Assembly (NCBI GenBank): GCA_965229445.1
Contig: OZ245876.1
Span: 806,001 to 870,000 of the forward strand
Source of the DNA: Owenweeksia sp965229445
Lineage (GTDB): Bacteria > Bacteroidota > Bacteroidia > Flavobacteriales > Schleiferiaceae
DNA: 64,000 nucleotides
Direction of reading: 5' to 3'
The translations under genes were made by a program, and so were the position numbers. The notes under the pieces were generated by a model. That model saw only the letters and a list, made by a program, of their open reading frames with translations. It was not told the DNA's origin and did not search any database. Below, piece by piece: positions 27,948 through 36,328 of the stretch. How positions within the stretch are numbered: the stretch's first letter is position 1; each line of letters begins with the position of its first letter.

Positions 27948-28448
27948 TAGCTTATTAATTCACCTAAGAATGGCAATCTAGCTCTGCACCAATTAGTCCT
28001 GTGGCTCTTTGTTAATGGAAAGACGAGTATAAGGTTAATAATTCATTACCCGCATTATTATCGAAGCGCTTAAACAGGATGCACAACGGTGTTAAAATAC
28101 ACAATGCATAATCCATGAATAGGTGATCACGGTATATTTCAGGAAAAAGTATATCTAGCTTTCGACGTATTTATCGATAGCAATACCTAAAGTTAATTAT
28201 TGTTTTACGCAAATCAAAGGCAGATATCGCCACAAGGAAAGTTACCGAAACAGTGCGTACGACCCTATCAAAAGTCCCTGAATACTAATATCATAAATCG
28301 ATCAAAGTTTAATCTTCTTGGCCAGTGAGAAGAAGATGGTATGACAATTCAGCGTGTTAGACCATCGCTTTAACTTAAACAACCTTTGAGGTTTAGTAAA
28401 CCTCAAAGGTTGTTTAGGAGGTTGCTAGGGGGTAGTTTTAGTCACAGG
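27948..28448. other. 500-bp intergenic region with a long palindrome
   Basis: No credible ORF on either strand. AT-rich. Its only clear structure is the long hairpin at 28377-28415, listed separately. Confidence 0.5.
28377..28415. terminator. Perfect 18-bp inverted repeat (terminator-like hairpin)
   Basis: Two 18-nt arms, AAACAACCTTTGAGGTTT and its exact complement, separated by AGT. It lies 33 nt beyond the stop of the acyl-CoA-binding protein gene (leftward), with U-rich arm ends, so it probably terminates that operon. The AACCTTTGAGGTTT core is of a kind seen repeatedly in Bacteroidota genomes, so it may also be a dispersed repeat. Confidence 0.65.
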
Positions 28449-28724
28449 TTAATCTCCCGCATCCTCAAGTAACCTCTTGATCAAGTCTATATACTTGAGC
28501 TTGGCCTCCTTCATGGGCATGCCCTCCAGGCGTTTCCACGCATCATGCTTAAAAGTTTTGATCACATTTGAAGATTCCTGAGGACGCACTTCATGGTTGT
28601 CTCCTACCGTAGCCTGTTTAAAAAAACCGTAAGCGATCAGCATATTGTCTGCTGTTTGTGGTGGCATCTTATTGCCCAAATCCACGTACTTTTCGAATTC
28701 TTCCTGAAGTGCTTTGTCTGACAT
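28449..28724 (-). CDS. Acyl-CoA-binding protein
   Basis: A 91-residue four-helix ACBP that binds long-chain acyl-CoA and buffers or delivers it for lipid synthesis. The block YGFFKQATVGDN and the later AWKRLEGMPMKEAKLKYIDLI match the acyl-CoA contact helices (Tyr, Lys and Trp positions). The ATG at 28724 (MSDKALQEEF) is preferred over the longer frame to 28748. It is the last gene of the psd-cdsA operon, which fits a lipid role. Confidence 0.9.
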   Translation of the reverse strand: MSDKALQEEFEKYVDLGNKMPPQTADNMLIAYGFFKQATVGDNHEVRPQESSNVIKTFKHDAWKRLEGMPMKEAKLKYIDLIKRLLEDAGD

Positions 28725-28749
28725 GATTACTAATGTATCCATATGCAAT

Positions 28750-29409
28750 TTACTTTAACTCTGCCAATACTTGTTCTCCACCACGCGCCTTATCACCGAC
28801 TTTAACAAGTATTTTGGCATCCGTAGGTAGGATAATATCCACCCTTGATCCAAACCTGATAAACCCGGAATCCCTTCCCTGCATCACCTTAAGTCCCTCT
28901 TTTGCGTACATGATAATACGTCTAGCCAGGGCACCGGCAATTTGTTTGTACATAACTTCTGTTCCTCCGGGTGATTGTATTACTACGCTGGTTCGTTCGT
29001 TTAACAAACTCGATTTGGGATGCCAGGCTACCAGGTAGGCTCCAGGATGATACTTGGCATATGTTACCACGCCGGTAATAGGGTATCTGTTTACATGTAC
29101 ATTTAAAGGCGACATGAAAATGCTAATTTGTACTCGCTTGTCCTTAAAATATTCTCCTTCCTCAATTTCTTCTATAACTACGATCTTTCCATCAGCCGGA
29201 GCCAATACCTTGTTGTTATCCAATTGAAAGTGGCGCTTCGGATTGCGAAAAAACTGTAAAACCAGTAGGTACAATATTAGCGAGACAATTAGTGATAGGT
29301 TTTCAATCCATTCAATTTCAATGAAATAGAATAGGACAATATTAATAATCCCCAGTATAAGGAGAGCCCTGAACAGTATCTTTCTTCCTTCTCGATGTAT
29401 TTTGATCAT
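28750..29409 (-). CDS. psd: Phosphatidylserine decarboxylase (short form)
   Basis: A 219-residue decarboxylase producing phosphatidylethanolamine. Two N-terminal membrane segments (residues ~10-30 and ~34-52) are followed by VLAPADGKIVVIEE and a conserved ISIFMSPLNVHVNRYPITG block with its histidines. Self-cleavage is expected within FGSRVD at the Gly-Ser bond, S188 becoming the pyruvoyl group of a ~32-residue alpha chain. This is the short form typical of Bacteroidota. The start overlaps the cdsA stop by 4 nt. Confidence 0.95.
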   Translation of the reverse strand: MIKIHREGRKILFRALLILGIINIVLFYFIEIEWIENLSLIVSLILYLLVLQFFRNPKRHFQLDNNKVLAPADGKIVVIEEIEEGEYFKDKRVQISIFMSPLNVHVNRYPITGVVTYAKYHPGAYLVAWHPKSSLLNERTSVVIQSPGGTEVMYKQIAGALARRIIMYAKEGLKVMQGRDSGFIRFGSRVDIILPTDAKILVKVGDKARGGEQVLAELK

Positions 29410-30230
29410 GATGGTAGATTTTCAATTACTCGCAGATAGAAATAGGCCAGTGGTAAGGCGAAGAGAAGGCTGTCAATTCTATCCAGTATCCCGCCATGGC
29501 CTGGCATAAATTTGCCGCTGTCCTTAAGATCGTAGCTGCGTTTAACCGCGGATTCAAATAAGTCACCCAGAGTGCCAAATATTAATACCACTCCTGCTAA
29601 TCCTAACCATTCTGAGAAAGATAAATCTGGAAGAAAATAGTTAAAAATGCTAGCTGCTAAAACGGTGCCTGTCACTCCACCAATAAATCCTTCCCATGTT
29701 TTATTTGGAGATATTCTGGGGAATATTTTGTTTTTACCAATCGCACTTCCAACTAAATAGGCGAAGCTATCATTGCACCAGATCAAAATAAACACAGATG
29801 CCAATAACCAAGGGTATTCTTCACCTTGCCAGTATCCAACCATGGGTAAAACAATCATGGGTACTCCGATGTACAAGAGCGCAAAGGAGGTGTGAAATAG
29901 TTTACCGGGATTTGAATCTCTTCTGAAAGCCTGTATCAAAAAGATCGCTATGAAACTTAATGCCAAGAGACCTCGACAAACCTCCATAGTAAGATAACTC
30001 ACCGCAAAGACCCCGCTGAAGGTGTATATGGAAAGGAATATAGCAAACATAATAAGGATGGAAGTAGCCCAATGAACGCGGTGATTCCCAAATCTCATCC
30101 ATTCTAACACAGCAAATGCGGTAATGATGGACGCCAGAGCAATTTGAGTAAGGGCTCCTCCAAAGCAGGAAGACAGAATGGCAATCACATATATAAAGCC
30201 GCTGGCCGCTCTGGTGAGTAAATTAGACAT
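29406..30230 (-). CDS. cdsA: Phosphatidate cytidylyltransferase
   Basis: CDP-diacylglycerol synthase, an integral membrane enzyme with about eight membrane segments. The signature near the C-terminus reads SPNKTWEGFIGGVTGT and later GDLFESAVKRSYDLKDSGKFMPGHGGILDRIDS, the classical CdsA box. The ATG at 30230 shares a base with the upstream stop (TGATG) and gives the normal N-terminus, so it is chosen over the longer frame to 30275. Works with the adjacent psd in bacterial phospholipid synthesis. Confidence 0.96.
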   Translation of the reverse strand: MSNLLTRAASGFIYVIAILSSCFGGALTQIALASIITAFAVLEWMRFGNHRVHWATSILIMFAIFLSIYTFSGVFAVSYLTMEVCRGLLALSFIAIFLIQAFRRDSNPGKLFHTSFALLYIGVPMIVLPMVGYWQGEEYPWLLASVFILIWCNDSFAYLVGSAIGKNKIFPRISPNKTWEGFIGGVTGTVLAASIFNYFLPDLSFSEWLGLAGVVLIFGTLGDLFESAVKRSYDLKDSGKFMPGHGGILDRIDSLLFALPLAYFYLRVIENLPS

Positions 30231-30862
30231 CAGACCTGATCTTCTACCAAGAGGAGATAAATCTCCTTTTTGCACAGTTTACTATCAGCTTCATCTGGTT
30301 CAGACCCTTCAATCGGCCCTTTAATAGTCGTTATTTGAGAGGGAATTTCAGATTGATATTTGGTACGTATTCCGGTTAAAGCAGATCTTAGATTAGGAAC
30401 TATCTGACTAGTGCGCGCGAAGGTGATAAAGGTTTCAGGTAGTTCACTGAGTTTCTTACCCTTAGTTTGCCGTGCCGTTATCATGATTCCGCCGTTAAAT
30501 GAAACCAGATACTCACAGGTGGAACAAAAGGCGTCTGCCCTTTCTACGTGCTCTGCAAGATCCCGGAATCCAGCCTTGCTCAATATTGAGCGTATATTGG
30601 GGTCATCACAGTACAGGCGGTGTAGAGCAGATTCTTTCGTGATTTCAGCGATAAAGTCATAGGCGTCTGATTCCTTTTCACAGTAAAGGAACTTTCCACC
30701 TGAAGCAGTAAATTTCTTGACGAAGAGCAGATCTACAGGTTCGGATTTCTGGGGAGAGTAGAGCCCCTTACCTTTTTCCTCCAGTGGTTTTTCAGAGGGT
30801 TTACCACTCAGAGCGGTCTTAAGTTTTCCCCACAGGCCGTTAGGCTTTTTGGCTTCCGACAT
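30230..30862 (-). CDS. LUD-domain protein (LutC/YkgG-like)
   Basis: A 210-residue protein whose C-terminal ~150 residues resemble the LUD fold of LutC/YkgG: ADAFCSTCEYLVSFNGGIMITARQ and ITFARTSQIVPNLRSAL are the recognisable blocks. LutC acts in L-lactate utilisation with LutA and LutB, neither of which is present. The N-terminal ~45 residues are basic and low-complexity. It sits between ftsH and cdsA, an arrangement I believe recurs in Bacteroidota. Its function there is not known. Confidence 0.8.
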   Translation of the reverse strand: MSEAKKPNGLWGKLKTALSGKPSEKPLEEKGKGLYSPQKSEPVDLLFVKKFTASGGKFLYCEKESDAYDFIAEITKESALHRLYCDDPNIRSILSKAGFRDLAEHVERADAFCSTCEYLVSFNGGIMITARQTKGKKLSELPETFITFARTSQIVPNLRSALTGIRTKYQSEIPSQITTIKGPIEGSEPDEADSKLCKKEIYLLLVEDQV

Positions 30863-30900
30863 CCCTATAGATCACGAGTTTTAGGAGGTGATCAAAAAAA

Positions 30901-33000
30901 CTATTCCTGCTCTTGCTCGGAAGTAGATTCCTTCTCTGATGATGTTTCACTTGTTGGTTCTACAGGACTACCGTTCTTCTCTGCTGAGCCAGTTTCCGAA
31001 TCATCTTTGAGGGACTCTTCCTTATGCCAGGGCCGTTTTCCAAAAATCTCCTCCAGATTTTCCTTAAAAATAACCTCTTTTTCCAGGAGGAGGTCTGCCA
31101 GCTCTGTAAGTTTTTCTTTGCTTGTTGTTAATAAGTCCTTCGCTCTTATGTATTGAGCCTCAACTATTTTGCTGATTTCCTCATCAATAATTTCAGCCGT
31201 TTTTTCGCTATACGGTTTATTGAAACCATAGTCATCACCGCCTTGACTATCGTAGTAGGTGATGTTTCCTATCTTCTCATTGAGACCATATACAGTAACC
31301 ATGGCTCGGGCTTGCTTGGTAACCTTTTCCAAATCGCTCAATGCGCCTGTTGAAATCTTACCAAACATAATCTCTTCAGCCGCTCGTCCGCCCAGCGCTG
31401 CGCACATTTCGTCCAGTATTTGCTCCGTATTGGTCAGTTGGCGTTCTTCAGGGAGATACCAGGCCGCACCCAGCGACCTGCCACGAGGAACTATGGTTAC
31501 CTTCACCAATGGAGCAGCATGCTCAAGCATCCAACTGATGGTTGCATGACCGGCCTCGTGAAAAGCAATGGTTTTCTTCTCTTCAGGAGTGATGATTTTA
31601 TTTTTTTTCTCCAGTCCACCAACAATGCGGTCAACTGCATCCACAAAGTCTTGTTGATCAATGGCTTTTTTATTCTTGCGAGCCGCAACCAAGGCTGATT
31701 CATTACAAACATTCGCAATATCAGCGCCTGAAAATCCGGGGGTTTGTTTAGCCAGGAATTCTACATCCACACTCGCAGCTAGCTTCAAGGGCTTCAAGTG
31801 AACTTTAAAAATTTCTTTCCTTTCGTTGAGGTCTGGTAGATCTACGTGAATTTGCCGATCAAAACGCCCGGCTCTCATCAAAGCTCGATCCAGCACATCG
31901 GCGCGGTTGGTTGCCGCCAGAACAATTACATGTTCATTCGTAGCAAAACCATCCATCTCCGTAAGTAATTGATTAAGCGTGTTTTCTCTTTCGTCATTGC
32001 CTCCACTGAAATTTTGCTTACCTCTTGCCCTTCCTATAGCATCAATCTCATCAATAAAAATGATCGATGGTGATTTTTCTTTGGCTTGCTTGAAGAGATC
32101 TCTCACTCTGGAGGCACCAACACCCACAAACATTTCTACAAAATCAGATCCCGACAAGGAGAAGAAAGGCACCTTCGCTTCTCCTGCTACTGCCTTGGCA
32201 AGTAGGGTTTTACCTGTCCCTGGAGGGCCTATCAGCAATGCGCCTTTTGGAATCTTACCTCCTAGTGAAGTATAGCGCTCAGGATCTTTAAGGAAGTAAA
32301 CTATTTCCTGAATCTCCTCTTTTGCACCTTCTAGTCCGGCTACATCCTTGAAGGTAACTTTGACATTGGTGTTTTTGTCAAAAAGTTGCGCTTTGGATTT
32401 TCCAATATTGAAGATTTGCGCTCCGGCGCCCCCTGCACCGCCACTCATACGGCGCATTATAAATATCCAGATGGCTATCATCAGGATAAACGGAAAGGTC
32501 CAGGCGAGAATATCCCCCCAGTAATCTTTCTTTTCCTCGTAGGTAACGATAGGTTTTTCTTCAACTATCCCAGGGTTGTTTTCATATACTTCCTTGAGAT
32601 TGCTGTTGAATGCCTCAAAAGGCATCTCAAAGGTGAAATGAGGCCTCGAATTAGCGCCACTTCCAAAGCCTTTATCACGAATGTCCTCGTAACGTTCTTT
32701 CTCTTTGAGCGCATCAGACTTAATGAATACTTGAATTTCCCTTTCATTGACAATGGTAATCTTACGCACATCGCCATCCGTCAGCATTTCTTCAAATTCG
32801 CTAAAATTGGTGGGCTCCACATTGTTGTTGAGGCTACCTACGATCTGAATGCCAATAAAGGCTAAAAATATGGCCGCGTAAATCCAATAGAAATTAAATT
32901 TCCGATTCGGGCCATTTGGTTTTTTACCTCCAGAGCGTTTATTTCCTTTTGAGAACTGCTCCTTGAGTTTGTCTAACTGCTTCTTATCCTGGTTTTCCAT
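30901..33000 (-). CDS. ftsH: ATP-dependent zinc metalloprotease FtsH
   Basis: A 699-residue membrane AAA+ protease. Membrane segments lie at ~36-56 and ~165-182, flanking a periplasmic domain of ~110 residues. Then come Walker A GPPGTGKT (258-265), Walker B IIFIDEIDA (313-321), the second region of homology, and the zinc motif HEAGH (481-485). The last ~45 residues are rich in Ser and Glu. Degrades misfolded membrane proteins and regulators. Transcribed between rsfS and the LUD gene. Confidence 0.98.
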   Translation of the reverse strand: MENQDKKQLDKLKEQFSKGNKRSGGKKPNGPNRKFNFYWIYAAIFLAFIGIQIVGSLNNNVEPTNFSEFEEMLTDGDVRKITIVNEREIQVFIKSDALKEKERYEDIRDKGFGSGANSRPHFTFEMPFEAFNSNLKEVYENNPGIVEEKPIVTYEEKKDYWGDILAWTFPFILMIAIWIFIMRRMSGGAGGAGAQIFNIGKSKAQLFDKNTNVKVTFKDVAGLEGAKEEIQEIVYFLKDPERYTSLGGKIPKGALLIGPPGTGKTLLAKAVAGEAKVPFFSLSGSDFVEMFVGVGASRVRDLFKQAKEKSPSIIFIDEIDAIGRARGKQNFSGGNDERENTLNQLLTEMDGFATNEHVIVLAATNRADVLDRALMRAGRFDRQIHVDLPDLNERKEIFKVHLKPLKLAASVDVEFLAKQTPGFSGADIANVCNESALVAARKNKKAIDQQDFVDAVDRIVGGLEKKNKIITPEEKKTIAFHEAGHATISWMLEHAAPLVKVTIVPRGRSLGAAWYLPEERQLTNTEQILDEMCAALGGRAAEEIMFGKISTGALSDLEKVTKQARAMVTVYGLNEKIGNITYYDSQGGDDYGFNKPYSEKTAEIIDEEISKIVEAQYIRAKDLLTTSKEKLTELADLLLEKEVIFKENLEEIFGKRPWHKEESLKDDSETGSAEKNGSPVEPTSETSSEKESTSEQEQE

Positions 33001-33014
33001 CTAATTCTTTGAAA

Positions 33015-33392
33015 TCAAAGATTTTCTTCAAGCATTACTATTTCCGCGTCTCCCCATAAACTCTCCAAGTCATAAAATTCACGGGAGTCTGGCTTAAATA
33101 CATGTGCAACGGTCGATACATAATCCAATAAAACCCAGTCTGCACTTTCCATTCCTTCAATATGCCAGGGCTTTTCCTTCAGCCTTTCACGCACTTCCTT
33201 TTCCACACGATCGCAGATTGCCTTCACCTGTGTATCCGAGTTGCCCGAACATATAACGAAGAAATCACAGACAGCGTTTTCAAGCATCTGAAGATTTAAT
33301 ACACTGATGTCTTGGGCTTTAACATTTTCCATCCCTTCAATTATGGCGTTGACCAATTCAGGGTATGATTCTCGAGCTTTGCTTATATCCAT
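33015..33392 (-). CDS. rsfS: Ribosome silencing factor RsfS
   Basis: A 125-residue RsfS (Iojap/DUF143), which binds L14 and blocks subunit joining when nutrients run short. The CDFFVICSGNSDTQVKAI block and the WVLLDYVSTVAHVF segment near residue 85 are defining; the preceding KPWHIEGMESADW also fits. It begins the ftsH operon and is divergent from birA across a 64-nt spacer. Confidence 0.95.
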   Translation of the reverse strand: MDISKARESYPELVNAIIEGMENVKAQDISVLNLQMLENAVCDFFVICSGNSDTQVKAICDRVEKEVRERLKEKPWHIEGMESADWVLLDYVSTVAHVFKPDSREFYDLESLWGDAEIVMLEENL

Positions 33393-33456
33393 CTAACACT
33401 GTTGAGCGCCTTGTAAAAGTAAGAAATATACAAGGTGACGCTTATTTTTGTTCGCT

Positions 33457-34221
33457 ATGTCGGTACAACCAACTAATAATAATTTACCAATAGGTTCTGA
33501 GGGACGATTATTGGGTTCTGTGTCTTCCACCAATGACTACCTCAAAAACTTGATTAATAGCTGTGAAATTCCTCATGGCTATTATGTGTGCTCCGAATAT
33601 CAAACATCAGGCCGCGGACAAGTTGGCAATACCTGGTTTGCTGATGCGGGGCAAAATTTATTGATTAGTGTCTTATTTAGACCAGAATCGCTGGATGCAC
33701 AAGAATATTTTCTTCTCAATATGTCAGTTTGTCTGTCAATATTGGATATGCTCAACGAGCTGCATAAGGGATTTCTACTAAAATGGCCGAATGATATACT
33801 CTTTAACGGTCGCAAGGTTGCAGGAGTATTAATGGAGAATACCATTGCTGAGCGAAATCTTCAAAAAGCGGTCGTCGGAATCGGAATCAATGTTAACCAG
33901 AGGGAATTTCCTTTGAACCTAAACATGCCGGCTTGTTCAATCCGACAGGTTTTGGGTAGGAGTGTGGATCTAAATTACATTCGAGAGCAGCTTTTGTATA
34001 GAATAAATCAAAGGTTTGATCTGTTGCTTTCAAATCCGCAATCTATTGTGGATCAGTATCATCAATATTTATATGGCTATAAAAGGAATGTGAAAGCCGT
34101 GGTGGATGGCAGAAAAGGGAGTGTGGAGATAATCGAGGTAGGCTCTAATGGATTGCTCCATACCAAATGGAATGGGCAAAACCGTAAATTTCAGTTTAAA
34201 GAGATAGGCTTTCTACTTTAA
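33457..34221 (+). CDS. birA: Biotin-[acetyl-CoA carboxylase] ligase
   Basis: A 254-residue biotin protein ligase that attaches biotin to the BCCP subunit of acetyl-CoA carboxylase. The loop SGRGQVGNTWF corresponds to the GRGRxGRxW biotinyl-AMP loop; LKWPNDILFNGRKVAGVLME completes the active site, and a small C-terminal SH3-like domain follows. There is no N-terminal HTH, so this is a class I enzyme without direct repressor function. The ATG at 33457 is chosen over the upstream TTG at 33448. A -7-like box TATTTTTG ends 6 nt before the ATG, so the mRNA may be nearly leaderless. Confidence 0.94.
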   Translation: MSVQPTNNNLPIGSEGRLLGSVSSTNDYLKNLINSCEIPHGYYVCSEYQTSGRGQVGNTWFADAGQNLLISVLFRPESLDAQEYFLLNMSVCLSILDMLNELHKGFLLKWPNDILFNGRKVAGVLMENTIAERNLQKAVVGIGINVNQREFPLNLNMPACSIRQVLGRSVDLNYIREQLLYRINQRFDLLLSNPQSIVDQYHQYLYGYKRNVKAVVDGRKGSVEIIEVGSNGLLHTKWNGQNRKFQFKEIGFLL

Positions 34222-34610
34222 TGGTCCGCGATCTTATCGATGAGCTCTTCCATAAAGGTTTTAAGCGGACGTTCTACCATCATCTTTAACATCGGGTTGA
34301 ATTTTCCTTCAAAATCAAATTTCAGTTCGGAACTATGCTCATTAATACTATTGATGTTGGCTGCAAGGCTGAAGTCTATTTTGCTGCTGGCCGATTTAAG
34401 TTTTATCAGCTCCGGCTTTCTGACTTCATCCATTACCAGTCTTACTTCCGGCATTCCCTTTAATCCAAACTTGAAAGACGATTCATCCGCATAAAAACTG
34501 GTGACCGAGTCTGGCATATAGGCTTTAAAATTTTCCAGATGGGATAACTCTGCATATAATTCTTGTGCGGATTTGTCGATGCTAACCGTTTTTGATTCTA
34601 ATCTAGTCAT
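34218..34610 (-). CDS. SRPBCC (START-like) family protein
   Basis: A 130-residue helix-grip protein: an opening strand ESKTVSIDKSAQELYAELSHLENFKAYMPDSV, then strands with FKFGLKGMPEVRLVM, and a long C-terminal helix. Such proteins bind hydrophobic ligands in a cavity; the ligand here is unknown. It is 4 nt upstream of pyrE's stop in transcription order (pyrE first), so it probably lies in the pyrE unit. Its stop overlaps the convergent birA stop in a shared TTAA. Confidence 0.75.
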   Translation of the reverse strand: MTRLESKTVSIDKSAQELYAELSHLENFKAYMPDSVTSFYADESSFKFGLKGMPEVRLVMDEVRKPELIKLKSASSKIDFSLAANINSINEHSSELKFDFEGKFNPMLKMMVERPLKTFMEELIDKIADH

Positions 34611-34614
34611 ATTC

Positions 34615-35262
34615 TTAAACGTCTGCTAGCCAGGTTGATGGATCTCTCCGCCACTCCTGGAGTGTATTAAATGTTTCATGGTCTATAGCACCGGTTTCTT
34701 GAACTTGGTTAAGCAAATGCGGGTAGTCACTTAGAGTATGAAGCTTACAACCCGCCTGTTCAAAGTTTTGGGAAGCTATGGGGAACCCGTAGGTGAATAC
34801 GGCCGCCATTCCCAACACCAGTGCTCCTGCAGTTTGTAAAGCATCCACCGCTTTAAGGCTAGATCCTCCGGTGCTGATCAAATCCTCAATAACCACAGCT
34901 TTTGAATGTTCCGGCAGCGCTCCTTCAATTTGATTTTTCCTACCGTGACTCTTGGGTTGCGGTCGAACATAAACGAATGGCAACTCTAATTCCTGAGCCA
35001 CTAAAACTCCCATGGCAATGGCCCCGGTGGCAACACCAGCTATAAGATTACAATTAGGGTAGCGCTCCTTAATCAATAGGGTCAGTTGTTCCTTTATATA
35101 AGACCTGACTGCTGCATGACTCAGAATGATTCTGTTATCACAATATATCGGGCTCTTCCAGCCACTTGCCCAGGTGAAAGGCTCATCTGGTTGAAGTTTT
35201 ATTGCCTTAATTTGTAGCAGTTTGCCAGCTACTTCCAGGGCTGTATTTTCATTCACAATCAT
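34615..35262 (-). CDS. pyrE: Orotate phosphoribosyltransferase
   Basis: A 215-residue OPRTase of pyrimidine synthesis, transferring ribose phosphate from PRPP to orotate. The N-terminal FTWASGWKSPIYCDNR is the orotate/PRPP contact region; the PRPP-binding motif appears as AVVIEDLISTGGSSLKAV. Full length. Divergent from a NUDIX gene with only 8 nt between start codons, so the promoters must overlap the coding regions or be shared. Confidence 0.96.
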   Translation of the reverse strand: MIVNENTALEVAGKLLQIKAIKLQPDEPFTWASGWKSPIYCDNRIILSHAAVRSYIKEQLTLLIKERYPNCNLIAGVATGAIAMGVLVAQELELPFVYVRPQPKSHGRKNQIEGALPEHSKAVVIEDLISTGGSSLKAVDALQTAGALVLGMAAVFTYGFPIASQNFEQAGCKLHTLSDYPHLLNQVQETGAIDHETFNTLQEWRRDPSTWLADV

Positions 35263-35270
35263 GGATTCAA

Positions 35271-35876
35271 ATGTATAAAGTTTTCATCAAGGAATCTTCG
35301 GTAAGCTTTACCAATAAACATGATGCTAAAGCAGTGATGTATAAGAGTAGGAATCAACTATTTGACATTTATCAAAAGTTGATAAATACTTCAAAAACAA
35401 GGCATTATGTGATATCTCATGCAAACCTAAGTGAACTCTGGCAGGCATGGATAAGCTTATTTAAACTTATAGAAGCGGCGGGAGGATTAGTAACTAACTC
35501 CAGGGGTGAAGTATTGTTAATATACCGGCTTGGTAAATGGGACTTGCCAAAAGGAAAGTTGGAGAAAGGAGAGGATCCTGAGCAGGGCGCTATTCGCGAA
35601 GTAATGGAGGAGTGTGCCATACAAAAGCCCATGATTACGGGAAGAATTAGCGACACCTATCATACCTATCGCCTGGGTGATCAAAACATTATAAAGAAAA
35701 CATTTTGGTTTCATATGAAAGTGGAGGGAGTACCTGAACCCAAACCTCAAATTGAGGAAGACATCACTGAGGTAATTTGGTGTCCTTTAGCACAATTAGA
35801 GTCGGTGTTTGACAATTCTTACCCTAATATTGTTTTGATAATCAAGAATTTACTACAGTCTCAAGCAGAGTCTTAA
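35271..35876 (+). CDS. NUDIX hydrolase
   Basis: A 201-residue protein with a NUDIX domain in its second half. The Nudix box G-x5-E-x7-REVMEE is seen at about residues 102-122, with Cys in place of the usual Gly at the xExxGU position. The first ~70 residues are an additional alpha/beta region without a recognised fold. Substrates of this group are nucleoside diphosphate derivatives; the specific one is not clear. The stop overlaps that of coaD in a shared TTAA. Confidence 0.88.
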   Translation: MYKVFIKESSVSFTNKHDAKAVMYKSRNQLFDIYQKLINTSKTRHYVISHANLSELWQAWISLFKLIEAAGGLVTNSRGEVLLIYRLGKWDLPKGKLEKGEDPEQGAIREVMEECAIQKPMITGRISDTYHTYRLGDQNIIKKTFWFHMKVEGVPEPKPQIEEDITEVIWCPLAQLESVFDNSYPNIVLIIKNLLQSQAES

Positions 35877-36328
35877 ATTTTTACGGCTGGAGGTAAAAAT
35901 TTCGTGTAATCGCCACCATTGCGGATAATATCCCTAACAATGCTGGAACTGATAAATGACAAATCCGGGGCGGTGAGAAGAAAGACGGTTTCCAGATTTG
36001 GTTTTAACTTTTGGTTGGCCTGGGCGATGGCCTTCTCAAATTCAAAGTCGGCCGCATTTCGAAGCCCTCTGAGAATAAAATTAGCCTTTTGCTGTTCACA
36101 ATAATCAACGGTTAAGCCAGTATAGGTATCTACTTTAATGGAATCATGGTTTTCAAAACAAGATTTTATCCAGTTAATGCGCTGCTGCAAACTAAACATG
36201 TACTTCTTATTGCTGTTCTCACCTACAGCTACAATGATTTGATCAAAAAGCGGTATTGCGCGTGCAACAATGTCAAAATGTCCCAGGGTAATTGGGTCAA
36301 ATGAGCCTGGGAATACGGCCACCTTCAT
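35873..36328 (-). CDS. coaD: Phosphopantetheine adenylyltransferase
   Basis: A 151-residue PPAT, the penultimate step of coenzyme A synthesis. The N-terminal FPGSFDPITLGHFDI carries the T-x-G-H nucleotidyl-transfer motif; LRGLRNAADFEFE and the ISSSIVRDI ATP loop follow. Its ATG shares one base with the ddl stop (TAATG), so the two are translationally coupled. Confidence 0.96.
   Translation of the reverse strand: MKVAVFPGSFDPITLGHFDIVARAIPLFDQIIVAVGENSNKKYMFSLQQRINWIKSCFENHDSIKVDTYTGLTVDYCEQQKANFILRGLRNAADFEFEKAIAQANQKLKPNLETVFLLTAPDLSFISSSIVRDIIRNGGDYTKFLPPAVKI

Noticed and set aside
28377..28415. CRISPR-like repeat
   Set aside because: A single palindrome with no repeat-spacer array.
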